DNA of 64,000 bases from Trujillonella endophytica (GCF_019799905.1 NZ_JABGCI010000008.1:124001-188000), one strand, 5' to 3'; positions 42,887-52,161 are shown, counted from the first letter of the stretch. Notes: a model not told the origin generated them from the letters alone. Numbers and translations are program-made.

Positions 42887-43774
42887 ATGACCGAGCAGTT
42901 CCGCACCGGGCCGGAGCGCGAGGTGCCGCCACCGCGGCCGGTCGCCGGCTCTTCGTCGTCCGGCGCGCCCGAGACCGAGAGCGGGGCGGCTCGCGCCGCC
43001 CGGCTGCTCGCCGAGGCGGTGGCCGGGCTGCTGCGTGAGCCGGCCCGCGAGGCGACGGCCGGCGCCTCGACCGGTGGCGCGGGGGCCCGAGTCGCCGGGA
43101 GCACGCTGCGCGACGTCGTGGGCGCGGTCGCCGCGGCGGTCGGTGCCGGCCTGGGCCGGTCCGCCGTCCGGGGCCAGCGGACCGCCGGCGAGGCCGACCG
43201 GCCGTCCGGCGCGCTGCTGGGCGACCTGCTCGCCGCCGCCGTCCCGCGGCTGCCGATCCGCGACGCCGCCCGGTTGCGGGCCGCCCACCCCGGCGCGTCG
43301 GACGAGGAGATCGCCGACGCGCTGGTCGCTCGGGCCGGCCGGCTGACCGCCGGCGTCGGCGCGGCCACCGGTGGGCTCGCGGCCGCGCACTGGTTCGCGC
43401 CGCCGTCGATGATCGCGCTGCCCCTGGAGCTCGCCGCCGAGACGGTGCTGACCGCCGCGGTGGAGATCGTGCTGCTCGGGGAGCTCCACGAGCTGTACGG
43501 CCGCGCCCCGCACGGTGACGTGCGGGAACGGGCCGCGGCCTACCTGGCCAGCTGGTCGGCCCAGCACGCCGTCGACCGGTCCGGCGGGACCGGGACGGGC
43601 TCGGTGCTCGGCAGCGTGGCCTACCGGGCCCTGCGCCGCCGGCTGGGCCGCCGGATGGCCCGCAACGCCCCGTCCGCGGCGCCTCTCCTGCTGGGTGCCA
43701 CGCTCGGCGCGCGGGGCAACCGCAAGGCGACCGAGACGTTGGCCCGCCGGGTCCGTGACGACCTCCGCCGATAG
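42887..43774 (+). CDS. Uncharacterised Ala/Arg-rich protein
   Basis: 295 residues from ATG behind GGGGGA. I do not recognise a family. A disordered Pro/Ser-rich start (1-40) precedes helical Ala-rich segments; an amphipathic or membrane-like stretch is LTAGVGAATGGLAAAHWFAPPSMIALPLELAAETVLTAAVEIVLL split over about 165-210, containing the only hydrophobic zone. The basic C-terminus has RRRLGRRMARNAPSAAPLLLGATLGARGNRKA. No Cys or catalytic motif stands out. It lies between DUF4193 and dut, where mycobacteria have a DUF3093 gene, but no similarity to DUF3093 is evident. Confidence 0.7.
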   Translation: MTEQFRTGPEREVPPPRPVAGSSSSGAPETESGAARAARLLAEAVAGLLREPAREATAGASTGGAGARVAGSTLRDVVGAVAAAVGAGLGRSAVRGQRTAGEADRPSGALLGDLLAAAVPRLPIRDAARLRAAHPGASDEEIADALVARAGRLTAGVGAATGGLAAAHWFAPPSMIALPLELAAETVLTAAVEIVLLGELHELYGRAPHGDVRERAAAYLASWSAQHAVDRSGGTGTGSVLGSVAYRALRRRLGRRMARNAPSAAPLLLGATLGARGNRKATETLARRVRDDLRR

Positions 43775-43784
43775 GGTCGCCGTC

Positions 43785-44264
43785 GTGCTGCATCCCCCGG
43801 TCCCGCCCGGCCCCGCCGAGGTGGAGGTGCCGGTGCGGCTGGCCGGCCCGGAGGCGGCGGTCCCGCGCTACGCGCGCGCCGGTGACGCCGGTGCCGACCT
43901 GTCCGTGGCCGAGGACGTGGAGCTGGCGCCCCTGCAGCGGGCCCTCGTCGGCACCGGGGTGGCCGTGGCGATCCCGGAGGGGTACGCCGGGTTCGTGCAC
44001 CCGCGGTCCGGCCTCGCCCACCGCCTCGGCCTGAGCCTGGTGAACGCGCCGGGGACCATCGACGCCGGCTACCGGGGGGAGATCAAGGTGAACCTGGTGA
44101 ACCTGGACCCGACGACGCCGCTGACGCTGCGGCGCGGCGACCGGGTCGCCCAGCTGGTGGTGCAGCCGGTCGTCCGCGCGCGCTTCGTGCCGGTGGAGGA
44201 GCTGCCCGGCAGCGAGCGCGGTGCGGGTGGCCACGGCTCGACCGGCGTGGGCGGGGAGGTCTGA
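43785..44264 (+). CDS. dut: dUTP diphosphatase
   Basis: 159 residues from GTG 43785, 7 bases after TAGGGT (leaderless). All five trimeric dUTPase motifs occur in order: AGDAGADLS, PRSGLAHRLG, NAPGTIDAGYRGEI (with catalytic Asp), RGDRVAQLVVQP and the glycine-rich RGAGGHGSTG. It hydrolyses dUTP to dUMP, keeping uracil out of DNA. Followed immediately by DUF3710, as in mycobacteria. Confidence 0.95.
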   Translation: MLHPPVPPGPAEVEVPVRLAGPEAAVPRYARAGDAGADLSVAEDVELAPLQRALVGTGVAVAIPEGYAGFVHPRSGLAHRLGLSLVNAPGTIDAGYRGEIKVNLVNLDPTTPLTLRRGDRVAQLVVQPVVRARFVPVEELPGSERGAGGHGSTGVGGEV

Positions 44265-44265
44265 C

Positions 44266-44985
44266 ATGCCGCTCGGACGCCGGCGCAACCGCATCGACCG
44301 GAGCCTGCGGGAGAAGGGCGTCCCGCCCGAGCCGCAGGTCCGGGAGCGCGAGGTCCAGGAGACCAGCGGGCCCTTCGACGAGAGCGACGCGCCCGACGAC
44401 GGCGTGGTCCGCATCGACCTCGGCTCGCTCCGGCTCCCCGCCCGCAGCGGCATGGAGCTGCGGGTGGACGTCAACCAGCAGCAGAAGGTCATCGGCGCCA
44501 CGCTGCGCTACGGCGACTCGCTGCTGCAGGTCGCGGCGTTCGCGGCGCCGCGTGCAGCGGGCATCTGGGACGACGTCCGCGCCGACCTCGCCCGCAGCGC
44601 CTCCGGCCAGGGCGGTTCGCTCAGGGAGGTCGACGGCCCCTTCGGCCCCGAGCTCGCCGGGCACGTGCGCCTGGCGCAGCCGGCCCAGCCGGGGCAGGAG
44701 CCGCCCGCCCCGGTGCGACGGGCCACCCGCTTCCTCGGCGTCGACGGCCCGCGCTGGTTCCTGCGCGGCATGATCAGCGGCCCCGCCGCGGAGAGCGCCG
44801 AGGCGGCCGCGCCGCTGGAGGACGTGTTCCGCAGCATCGTCGTCGTCCGCGGCGCCGAGCCGATGCCGGTGCGCGAGCAGCTGCCGCTGACCCTGCCGCC
44901 GCAGGCCGCGGCGCAGGTCGCGGCGCAGCAGGCCGCCCGCAAGCAGGCCGCCGCCGGCCCGGCCGCCCCGCCGCCGACGGCGTGA
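44266..44985 (+). CDS. DUF3710 protein
   Basis: 239 residues from ATG 1 base after the dut stop. The N-terminus is basic (LGRRRNRIDRSLREKG), then a mixed domain with VVRIDLGSLRLP, LLQVAAFAAPRAAGIWDDVR, GPELAGHV and VDGPRWFLRG, typical of DUF3710. The C-terminus is Ala/Gln-rich. Orthologue by position of mycobacterial Rv2696c. Function unknown; its tight link with dut is conserved. Overlaps the hydrolase gene by 4 bases. Confidence 0.85.
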   Translation: MPLGRRRNRIDRSLREKGVPPEPQVREREVQETSGPFDESDAPDDGVVRIDLGSLRLPARSGMELRVDVNQQQKVIGATLRYGDSLLQVAAFAAPRAAGIWDDVRADLARSASGQGGSLREVDGPFGPELAGHVRLAQPAQPGQEPPAPVRRATRFLGVDGPRWFLRGMISGPAAESAEAAAPLEDVFRSIVVVRGAEPMPVREQLPLTLPPQAAAQVAAQQAARKQAAAGPAAPPPTA

Positions 44986-45767
44986 GCACGACCGTGGCCT
45001 ACGGGCCGCACCGCGACCAGTTCCTCGAGCTGACGCTGCCGGAGGGTGCGAGCCCGGCGCCCGTCGTCGTGGTCCTGCACGGCGGCTTCTGGCGCGCCGC
45101 GTACGGCGTCGAGCTGGCCCGCCCGCTGGCCGCCGACCTCGCCGCGGCCGGCTTCGCGACCGTGGCCGTGGAGTACCGCCGGGTCGGCGCGGACGGCGGC
45201 TGGCCCCGGACGGTCGAGGACGTCGCCGCCGCCCTCGACGCGCTCCCCGGCCTGGACGACGCGGCCCGGCTGGACCTCGGGGACGTCACCGTGGTCGGCC
45301 ACTCCGCGGGCGGGCACCTGGCCGCCTGGGCCGCGGGGCGCGCGCTGCTGCCGGCCGGCGCCCCGGGCGCCGGCCCGCGGGTCCGCGTCACCGCCGCGGT
45401 GCTGCAGGCGGGGGTGCTCGACCTCGAGCGCGCCGACGACCAGGGGCTGGGGCGCGGGGCGGTGCGGGAGTTCTTCGGCGGGGCGCCGACGGACGAGCAG
45501 CACGCCCTGGCCAGCCCGGTCCGGCTCGTGCCCACGGGGGCCGCCGTCCTGTGCGTGCACGGCACCGGGGACGACGTCGTCCCGCCCGAGCAGAGCGAGC
45601 GCTACGCGCAGGCGGCGGAGCGGGCGGGGGAGCGGGTCGAGGTCCGGCTGGTGCCGGGCGACCACATGGTGCTCATCGACCCGGCCGGGTCCGCGTGGGG
45701 CGTCGTGCGGGAGTGGCTGCGGACCAGCCGCGGTGGCGGCTCGCGCGGAGCTACGCTGGGACCGTGA
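44982..45767 (+). CDS. Alpha/beta hydrolase, kynurenine-formamidase-like
   Basis: 261 residues, GTGA overlap with DUF3710. The oxyanion loop HGGFW (about 34-38), nucleophile elbow GHSAGGH, Asp in HGTGDD and His in GDHMVLID form an esterase triad. HGGFW/GHSAGG is the pattern of BDG-type and kynurenine-formamidase-like hydrolases. The physiological substrate is unknown. It is in a coupled series with DUF3710, the OB-fold protein and DUF3159. Confidence 0.82.
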   Translation: MSTTVAYGPHRDQFLELTLPEGASPAPVVVVLHGGFWRAAYGVELARPLAADLAAAGFATVAVEYRRVGADGGWPRTVEDVAAALDALPGLDDAARLDLGDVTVVGHSAGGHLAAWAAGRALLPAGAPGAGPRVRVTAAVLQAGVLDLERADDQGLGRGAVREFFGGAPTDEQHALASPVRLVPTGAAVLCVHGTGDDVVPPEQSERYAQAAERAGERVEVRLVPGDHMVLIDPAGSAWGVVREWLRTSRGGGSRGATLGP

Positions 45768-46141
45768 CAGAGACCCGGCCGGCCGGCTGGTTCAGCCGGA
45801 CCCTGCAGCGGCTGACCACCGACGACCACACCCGCGACGCGGAGCAGCTGCGCGACGGCGTGGTCAGCTCCGGCTGCGAGGCCGTGAGCGCCTGCCAGAA
45901 GGGCCGGGTCGTCACCGTGACCGGTCGCCTGAGGTCGGTGGTCTACACGCCGCGGGAGACCGTGCCCACCCTGGAGGCGGAGCTGTTCGACGGCTCCGGC
46001 TCGGTCACGCTGGTCTGGCTGGGGCGCCGGCGCATCGCCGGCATCGAGCCCGGGCGCACGCTGACCGCCCGTGGCCGCTTCGGCTCGTTCGAGGGTCGCG
46101 AGGTCATCTACAACCCCTGGTACGAGCTGGGCGTCGGGTGA
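45764..46141 (+). CDS. OB-fold nucleic-acid-binding protein
   Basis: 125 residues from GTG; TACGCT 6 bases upstream could also start a separate leaderless transcript. The single OB-fold (about 45-122) has VVTVTGRLRSVVY, LEAELFDGSGSVTLVWLGRR and GRTLTARGRFG, as in tRNA-anticodon/RecG-type OB domains. Orthologue by position of mycobacterial Rv2694c. It probably binds single-stranded nucleic acid; no partner is known. Overlaps both neighbours by 4 bases. Confidence 0.8.
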   Translation: MTETRPAGWFSRTLQRLTTDDHTRDAEQLRDGVVSSGCEAVSACQKGRVVTVTGRLRSVVYTPRETVPTLEAELFDGSGSVTLVWLGRRRIAGIEPGRTLTARGRFGSFEGREVIYNPWYELGVG

Positions 46142-46986
46142 CGGCTGAGGCCGGGAGCGACCGCCCCGTCGAGGGGGCGACGGGGGAGCAGGGTGCCGGC
46201 GACGCCGACGGCGGGGACCGGACCGTCTTCGACCGGCACCTCGTCCTCGACCAGCTCGGGGGCTGGCGCGGCATGGTCGACGCGTCGCTGCCGACGATCG
46301 CGTTCATCGTCGCGAACTCCCTCGGTGGCCTGCGCGTCGGCATCTGGAGCGCGCTGGGCACCGCGCTGCTCGTGTTCCTGCTGCGCCTGGTCCGGCGGGA
46401 GAGCGTCCAGCAGGCGTTCAGCGGGCTCTTCGCCGTCGGCATCGCCGTGGCGATCGCCGCCTACTCCGGTCAGGCCCGCGACTTCTACGTCATCGGCATC
46501 ATCCGCAACGCCGCCATCGGGCTGGTGCTGCTCGGCTCGGTGCTCGTGCGGTGGCCACTGGTCGGGGTGATCGCGGAGTTCCTCGCCCCGAGCCACCTCG
46601 GCGCGATGGCCGGCCACTCGGCCCACCCGGCCGGCATGCGCGGCCGGCTGCACCGTGCGTCGGCGGCGCTGCGCCCCGGCGAGCGGGACCCGGACACCGG
46701 GGCGCGCGCGGCGGACCCGGAGGCGGAGTGCCACTGGCGCGACGACCGGCGGCTGGTGCGCGCCTACGGCTGGCTGACCGTGCTGTGGGGCGTGGTCTTC
46801 CTCGTGCGGGCGGCGATCACCGGCCCGCTGTACCTGCAGAGCGAGGACGGCGACGCCACGGCGCTCGGCGTCGTCTCCCTGGTGCTGGGCATCCCGGTGA
46901 CCGTCGTCGAGCTCGCCGTGACGCTGTGGGTGGTCGCCCGGCTGCACCGCCACCGCGCCCCGACGCAACCGCCGGCCGCGGCCTGA
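46138..46986 (+). CDS. DUF3159 multipass membrane protein
   Basis: 282 residues from GTG overlapping the previous stop. A hydrophilic acidic start (1-40) leads to about six membrane helices: LPTIAFIVANSLGG, ALGTALLVFLLRLV, GLFAVGIAVAIAAYSG, RNAAIGLVLLGSVLVRWPLVGV, then a loop with HWRDDRRLVRAYGW and two more helices. It is the DUF3159 family, position-equivalent to mycobacterial Rv2693c. Role unknown. Confidence 0.85.
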   Translation: MTAEAGSDRPVEGATGEQGAGDADGGDRTVFDRHLVLDQLGGWRGMVDASLPTIAFIVANSLGGLRVGIWSALGTALLVFLLRLVRRESVQQAFSGLFAVGIAVAIAAYSGQARDFYVIGIIRNAAIGLVLLGSVLVRWPLVGVIAEFLAPSHLGAMAGHSAHPAGMRGRLHRASAALRPGERDPDTGARAADPEAECHWRDDRRLVRAYGWLTVLWGVVFLVRAAITGPLYLQSEDGDATALGVVSLVLGIPVTVVELAVTLWVVARLHRHRAPTQPPAAA

Positions 46987-46989
46987 CGT

Positions 46990-47028
46990 CCCACCTGTCG
47001 GCTCTCCTGGTGGGGTGCTGCAGGTGGG
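46990..47028. terminator. Hairpin between convergent DUF3159 and ceoC
   Basis: CCCACCTG (46990-46997) pairs with CAGGTGGG (47021-47028) over a 23-base loop, 3 bases after the DUF3159 stop. Modest stability compared with other hairpins in the window. Confidence 0.45.
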
Positions 47029-47032
47029 TCCT

Positions 47033-47695
47033 TCACGGGGCGGCGGAGAGGACCTCCTGCAGCTGGTCCTCGACGTCGGCGTGGGTGACGAACAGCAGCT
47101 CGTCCCCTGCTTCGAGCGGCTCGTCCGGGGTGGGCGTGATCACCCGGTCCCCGCGCAGGACGGCGGTCAGCACCGTCTCGCGGGGCAGCGGCACCTCGCG
47201 CAGCGGCCGGCCGACCCAGGGCGTGTCCTCGGCGAGGGTGATCTCCACGAGGTTGGCCGCGCCCTTGCGGAAGGTCATCAGCCGCACGACGTCGCCGACG
47301 GTGACGGCCTCCTCGACCAGCGCCGCCAGCACCCGCGGGGTCGAGACGGCGACGTCGACCCCCCACGCCTCGGTGTAGAGCCACTCGTTGCGCGGGTCCT
47401 TGACCCGGGCGACGACGCGGTTGACCGCGAACTCGGTCTTGGCCAGCAGCGACACGACGAGGTTGGCCTTGTCGTCACCGGTGGCCGCGACGACCACGTC
47501 GCACGTGGCCAGCTGGGCCTCCTCGAGCGAGGACACCTCGCACGCGTCGGCCTGGATCCACTCCGCCCCGGGGACGGCGCGGGTGCGCACCTTCTTCGGG
47601 TCCTTCTCGATGAGCATGACGGTGTGCCCGTTGCTCAGCAGCTCCCCGGCGATCGAGCGGCCGACGGCGCCGGCGCCCACGATGGCGACCCGCAT
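47033..47695 (-). CDS. ceoC: TrkA-type potassium-uptake regulatory protein (CeoC)
   Basis: 220 residues. RCK N-domain: MRVAIVGAGAVGRSIAGELLSNGH with the GxGxxG dinucleotide site and acidic residue E after strand 2, then DDKANLVVSLLAKT; RCK C-domain from about 135, with FRKGAANLVEITLAEDTP. TrkA proteins bind NAD(H)/nucleotides and gate Trk/Ktr K+ channels. The start overlaps the upstream ceoB stop by 1 base. In mycobacteria the same pair is ceoB-ceoC. Confidence 0.88.
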   Translation of the reverse strand: MRVAIVGAGAVGRSIAGELLSNGHTVMLIEKDPKKVRTRAVPGAEWIQADACEVSSLEEAQLATCDVVVAATGDDKANLVVSLLAKTEFAVNRVVARVKDPRNEWLYTEAWGVDVAVSTPRVLAALVEEAVTVGDVVRLMTFRKGAANLVEITLAEDTPWVGRPLREVPLPRETVLTAVLRGDRVITPTPDEPLEAGDELLFVTHADVEDQLQEVLSAAP

Positions 47696-48363
47696 CAGCT
47701 CTGCCCTCCCTCGGGACCCTGCTCGACGACCTGGTGCACGCGCGCGGTGATGGCGTCGGTGGCGGCGAGGACCACCTGGTCGCCGTCCTGCAGGACGGTC
47801 GTCTGCGTGGCCAGCTGGGCCTCGCCGAACCGGACCAGCCAGGCCGCCCGCCCGCCGGTGGCCTTCTCGAGTTCGGGCAGCTTGTGCCCCACCCAGACGT
47901 CGGTGACGGTGACCCGCAGCATCAGCACCTGGCCGGTCGGCTCGCGCCAGAGCTCGTTGACCTTGACGGAGAGCAGTTCGCGCAGCAGGCGGTTCACCGT
48001 CCACGGCACGGTCGCGACGCTGGGGATGCCCATCCGCTCGTAGACCTCCGCCCGCTTGGAGTCGTAGATGCGGGCGACGACGTGCTGGACGCCGAAGGTC
48101 TCGCGGGCCACCCGGGCGCTGATGATGTTGGAGTTGTCGCCGCTGCTGACCGCGGCGAAGGCGCCGGCGGAGTCGATGCCGGCGTCCAGGAGCGTCTGCC
48201 GGTCGAACCCGAGCCCGGTGATCTGCCGGCCGGCGAAGTCCGGGCCGAGCCGCCGGAAGGCCTCCGGGTCCTGGTCGATGACCGCGACGCTGTGACCGAC
48301 GTCCTCCAGCCGCCGCGCGATGGCCGAGCCGACGCGGCCGCAGCCCATGACGACCACGTGCAC
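47695..48363 (-). CDS. ceoB: TrkA-type potassium-uptake regulatory protein (CeoB)
   Basis: 222 residues, GTG behind GAGGAG. RCK N-domain HVVVMGCGRVGSAIARRLED (GxGxxG) and a nucleotide-binding DNSNIISARVARETF, then an RCK C-domain. With CeoC it forms the cytoplasmic gating ring of a K+ transporter. No channel gene is adjacent; the divergent APC permease, 173 bases away, is a candidate partner and is also next to ceoB in mycobacteria. Confidence 0.88.
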   Translation of the reverse strand: MHVVVMGCGRVGSAIARRLEDVGHSVAVIDQDPEAFRRLGPDFAGRQITGLGFDRQTLLDAGIDSAGAFAAVSSGDNSNIISARVARETFGVQHVVARIYDSKRAEVYERMGIPSVATVPWTVNRLLRELLSVKVNELWREPTGQVLMLRVTVTDVWVGHKLPELEKATGGRAAWLVRFGEAQLATQTTVLQDGDQVVLAATDAITARVHQVVEQGPEGGQS

Positions 48364-48536
48364 GTGTCGCTCCTCATCCGGGGGTCCCTGCCGGCGGACG
48401 AACAGCCGTCGGCACCGCGCGCGAAGCTACACCCGTCCGGCGCCGCCGGACGGGTCGCCGGGGGAGGTCCCTCTCACGGGCGGGGATGCGGCCGGGACGC
48501 CGCGCGCCGCCACCCGGCGTCCGTACCATCGCCGCC

Positions 48537-50573
48537 GTGCCAACGCTGTCCGACCTCGGACAACTCCCGAAACGACTGGTCCTCGGCCGCCCTGTGCGCA
48601 GCGACCGGTTGGGCGAGTCGCTGCTGCCCAAGCGGTACGCACTCCCGATCTTCGCCAGCGACCCGCTCTCCTCGGTGGCCTACGCGACCCAGGAGATCCT
48701 CATCGTCCTGACGCTGGCCGGCACCGCCTTCCTGTACCTGGCGCCCTGGCTGGCGGTCTGCGTCGTCGTGCTGTTGATCACGGTGGTCCTCAGCTACCGC
48801 CAGGTGGTGCGCGCCTACCCCTCGGGCGGCGGCGACTACGAGGTCGCGATGAAGAACCACGGGCAGTTCGCCGGGCTCACGGTGGCCAGCGCCCTGCTGG
48901 TGGACTACGTGCTCACGGTCGCCGTGTCGGTGTCGGCGGGCACCGACAACATCATCTCGGCGTTCCCGAGCCTGGACGAGCACCGTGTCCTCATCGCCGT
49001 CGGCCTCGTCGCGCTGCTGGCCGCGGCGAACCTGCGCGGCCTGCGGGAGTCCGGCCGGGCGTTCGCCGCGCCGACCTACCTCTTCATCAGCGGCATCGCG
49101 GTCATGATCGTCACCGGACTGGTCCGCTGGTTCGCCACCGACGGGGGCCTGGTCGCCGAGACGGCGCAGTACACGGTCACCCCCGAACCCTCCTACGAGC
49201 AGCTCGGCGGCCTGGCGCTGGTCTTCTTCGCGCTCCGTGCCTTCGCCTCCGGCTGCACCGCCCTGACCGGGGTGGAGGCCATCGCCAACGGCGTCCCCGC
49301 GTTCCGGCCCCCGAAGAGCAGGAACGCCGCCACCACCCTGGCCCTCATGGGCGGCATCGCCGCCACCATGTTCGCCGGGGTGACCGCACTGGCCCTACTG
49401 GCCGACGTCAAGTACGTCGAGCACCCCTGCGACCTCGAGGGCTTCGCGGACTGCGACAGCGAGCCGCAGCGCACGGTGATCGCGCAGATCGCCGCGGCGA
49501 CCTTCGGCGGCGACACCTCCGTGGGGTTCTTCTTCATCCAGGCGGCGACCGCGCTCGTGCTCATCCTGGCGGCCAACACCGCCTTCAACGGCTTCCCGCT
49601 CCTGGGCTCGGTGCTCGCGCAGGACCGCTTCCTGCCGCGCCAGCTGCACACCCGCGGCGACAAGCTCGTGTTCAGCAACGGCATCCTGCTGCTGGCCGGG
49701 TTCGCGGTCCTGCTGATCGTCGCCTTCGACGCCGACGTCACCCGGCTGATCCAGCTCTACATCATCGGCGTCTTCACCAGCTTCACCATCGGCCAGTGGG
49801 GCATGGTGCGGCACTGGAACCGGGAGATGGGGCTCGAGCGGGACCCGGCCGCGCGCCGGCGGATGCGCCGCTCGCAGCTCATCAACACCGTCGGCGGGAC
49901 ACTGACGACCGTCGTCCTCGTCATCATCGTGATCACCAAGTTCACCCACGGCGCCTGGCTGGTCATCGTGGCGATGCCGATCCTGTTCGTCCTGATGCGG
50001 GCGATCAACCGGCACTACTCGCACGTGTCCGCGCAGCTCGTGCCCGACACCGACTCCCGGATGCTGCCGAGCAAGGTGCACGCCATCGTGCTCGTCTCGA
50101 AGGTGCACAAGCCGACGCTGCGGGCCCTGGCGTTCGCCCGCGCCACCCGTCCCGACGCCCTGACCGCGCTCACGGTCAACGTCGACGACGCCGACCTCCG
50201 CGGGCTCCAGGCGGACTGGGAGCGCTACGACATCCCGGTGCCGCTCACCGTCCTCGAGTCCCCGTACCGGGAGATCACCCGGCCGGTGGTCGACTACGTC
50301 AAGGCGATCCGCCGGAACAGCCCCCGTGAGCTGGTCGTCGTCTTCGTGCCCCAGTACGTGGTGGGGCACTGGTGGGAGAACCTGCTGCACAACCAGAGCG
50401 CCCTGCGGCTGCGCGCCCGCCTCCAGTTCCAGCCCGGCGTCATGATCACCACCGTGCCCTGGCAGCTGGAGAGCTCGGTCGGCCGGGACGACGACAGCCG
50501 CCACGGCGGTCCCGCCCCTGGGGACCTGCGGCGCGGCATCACCGACGACGCCGACGCCACGCCCTATGGCTGA
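48537..50573 (+). CDS. APC-superfamily permease (possible K+ or amino-acid transporter)
   Basis: 678 residues from GTG 48537, 7 bases after TACCAT (leaderless). Twelve membrane helices cover about 38-465; segments FASDPLSSVAYATQEIL and YPSGGGDYEVAMKN are typical of the KimA-like group of APC transporters, and a C-terminal cytoplasmic domain of about 200 residues follows. KimA imports K+ with protons, and ceoBC nearby fits potassium, but amino-acid transport cannot be excluded. Overlaps the next gene by 8 bases. Confidence 0.85.
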   Translation: MPTLSDLGQLPKRLVLGRPVRSDRLGESLLPKRYALPIFASDPLSSVAYATQEILIVLTLAGTAFLYLAPWLAVCVVVLLITVVLSYRQVVRAYPSGGGDYEVAMKNHGQFAGLTVASALLVDYVLTVAVSVSAGTDNIISAFPSLDEHRVLIAVGLVALLAAANLRGLRESGRAFAAPTYLFISGIAVMIVTGLVRWFATDGGLVAETAQYTVTPEPSYEQLGGLALVFFALRAFASGCTALTGVEAIANGVPAFRPPKSRNAATTLALMGGIAATMFAGVTALALLADVKYVEHPCDLEGFADCDSEPQRTVIAQIAAATFGGDTSVGFFFIQAATALVLILAANTAFNGFPLLGSVLAQDRFLPRQLHTRGDKLVFSNGILLLAGFAVLLIVAFDADVTRLIQLYIIGVFTSFTIGQWGMVRHWNREMGLERDPAARRRMRRSQLINTVGGTLTTVVLVIIVITKFTHGAWLVIVAMPILFVLMRAINRHYSHVSAQLVPDTDSRMLPSKVHAIVLVSKVHKPTLRALAFARATRPDALTALTVNVDDADLRGLQADWERYDIPVPLTVLESPYREITRPVVDYVKAIRRNSPRELVVVFVPQYVVGHWWENLLHNQSALRLRARLQFQPGVMITTVPWQLESSVGRDDDSRHGGPAPGDLRRGITDDADATPYG

Positions 50574-51888
50574 GCGCCGCCGCCGTCCGCCGGGACGCAC
50601 CCCCCGTGCGGAGCGGCCGGACCGCGGGCTCGGCTGGACCGGCCGCCGCTTCGAGGTCGAGGTCGGGCCGGTGGCGCACGGCGGGCACTGCGTGGCCCGG
50701 CACGAGGGTCGCGTCGTCTTCGTCCGGCACGCGCTGCCGGGGGAGCGGGTCGTCGTCGAGGTCACCGAGGACCGCCACCCGGGCTTCTGCCGGGCCGACG
50801 CCGTCGAGGTCCTCGCGGCGTCGGAGCACCGGGTCGAGCGGCCGTGCCCCTACAGCGGCCCCGGCCGCTGCGGCGGCTGCGACTGGCAGCACGTCGCCCC
50901 GGGGGAGCAGCACCGGCTCAAGGCCGACGTCGTGCGCGAGCAGCTCGGCCGGCTGGCCGGCCTGGCCGACGACCCGGTGGTCGCCGGGCTCGCGGTCGAG
51001 GAGCTGCCCGGCGGTCCGCTGCGCTGGCGCACGCGGGCCCGCTTCGCCGTCGACCGCAGCGGTGCGCCGGGGCTGCGCCGGCACCGCTCGCACGACCTCG
51101 TCCTGCTCGACGACTGCCCGATCACCCTGGAGCCGGCCGCCGCCGCGGTGCTGCAGCGTCGCTGGCCCGGCGCCGGGGCGGTGGACGTGGCGGTCGACTC
51201 CGCCGGGGCCGTCACCACGACGCGGCTGGACCGGCGCGGGGTGCCGACGTCGTCCCGCGTGCTGCGGCCCGGGGGCGGCCTGCCCGAGGAGCCGGCCGCC
51301 CGCGCCGCGCGGTCGGCCGGCGGACGGGACTGGGAGGTCGAGGGCACCGGCTTCTGGCAGGTGCACCCCGCCGCGGCCGACGCGCTGGTGTCGGCCGTCT
51401 CCGGCTACGCCCGCGCCGAGCCGGGGGAGACGGTCCTGGACCTCTACGCCGGCGCCGGGCTGTTCGGTGGCGCCCTGGCCCCCGCGGTCGGCGCGGAGGG
51501 GCGCGTGGTCTGCGTGGAGGCCGGCGCCGACGCCTGCGCCGCCGCGGAGGCCAACCTCGCCGGTTCGCCCCAGGCCGAGGTCTGGCAGGGCGAGGTGGAC
51601 GCCGACGGCCTCACGGAACTGCTCGAGCAGCTCGCGAGCCCGCCGTCCGTCGTCGTCCTCGACCCGCCGCGGGCCGGCGCGGGCCGGGCCGTGAGCGGCG
51701 TCCTCGCCGGTTCGGGCGCCCGGGCGGTCGTCTACGTCGCCTGCGACCCGGCCGCGCTCGCCCGCGACGTGGCCGTGTTCACCGCGGAGGGCTGGCGGCT
51801 CACCGCGCTGCGCGCGTTCGACGCCTTCCCGATGACCGCGCACGTCGAGTGCGTCGCCCTGCTGGAGCCCGCGGGCGCCGGCGTCTGA
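50566..51888 (+). CDS. RNA (uracil-C5) methyltransferase, TrmA/RlmD-like
   Basis: 440 residues. N-terminal TRAM domain (about 25-82), Fe-S cluster cysteines C94, C102, C105 and C184, SAM site LDLYAGAGLFGG (291-302), LDPPRAG (365-371), catalytic C393 in VACDPAAL and the general base E428 in MTAHVECV. It makes 5-methyluridine in rRNA or tRNA; which target is not clear. Orthologue by position of mycobacterial Rv2689c. Confidence 0.9.
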   Translation: MAERRRRPPGRTPRAERPDRGLGWTGRRFEVEVGPVAHGGHCVARHEGRVVFVRHALPGERVVVEVTEDRHPGFCRADAVEVLAASEHRVERPCPYSGPGRCGGCDWQHVAPGEQHRLKADVVREQLGRLAGLADDPVVAGLAVEELPGGPLRWRTRARFAVDRSGAPGLRRHRSHDLVLLDDCPITLEPAAAAVLQRRWPGAGAVDVAVDSAGAVTTTRLDRRGVPTSSRVLRPGGGLPEEPAARAARSAGGRDWEVEGTGFWQVHPAAADALVSAVSGYARAEPGETVLDLYAGAGLFGGALAPAVGAEGRVVCVEAGADACAAAEANLAGSPQAEVWQGEVDADGLTELLEQLASPPSVVVLDPPRAGAGRAVSGVLAGSGARAVVYVACDPAALARDVAVFTAEGWRLTALRAFDAFPMTAHVECVALLEPAGAGV

Positions 51889-51933
51889 GACGGCCGCTGC
51901 CGCGCCGGAGGCGGTTCCGGCTACGGTCGTCGG

Positions 51934-52161
51934 GTGACCTCCTGGGAGTACGCCTCGGTCATCACGGCCAACGACGCGCAGTCACATCGGGCAGGGGTGA
52001 GCGTCAAGCTCCCCAACGGCGCCCTCGAACGGCAGGCGGGGGACACCAGTTCGGTCCTCAACCGGCTCGGCGCCGAGGGGTGGGAGCTCGTGAGCTACCA
52101 CTCCAGCGGCGCCGGCACGTGGGGCTTCGAGCAGTTCTGGCTCAAGCGCCCGTCGTCCTGA
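51934..52161 (+). CDS. DUF4177-like small protein
   Basis: 75 residues from GTG 51934, 6 bases after TACGGT (leaderless). Begins TSWEYASV and contains LNRLGAEGWELVSYHSSG, the signature of DUF4177-type small beta-rich proteins. The C-terminus has a Trp/Phe-rich strand (TWGFEQFWLKR). No function is known. It lies alone between the RNA methyltransferase and the next small gene. Confidence 0.75.
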   Translation: MTSWEYASVITANDAQSHRAGVSVKLPNGALERQAGDTSSVLNRLGAEGWELVSYHSSGAGTWGFEQFWLKRPSS

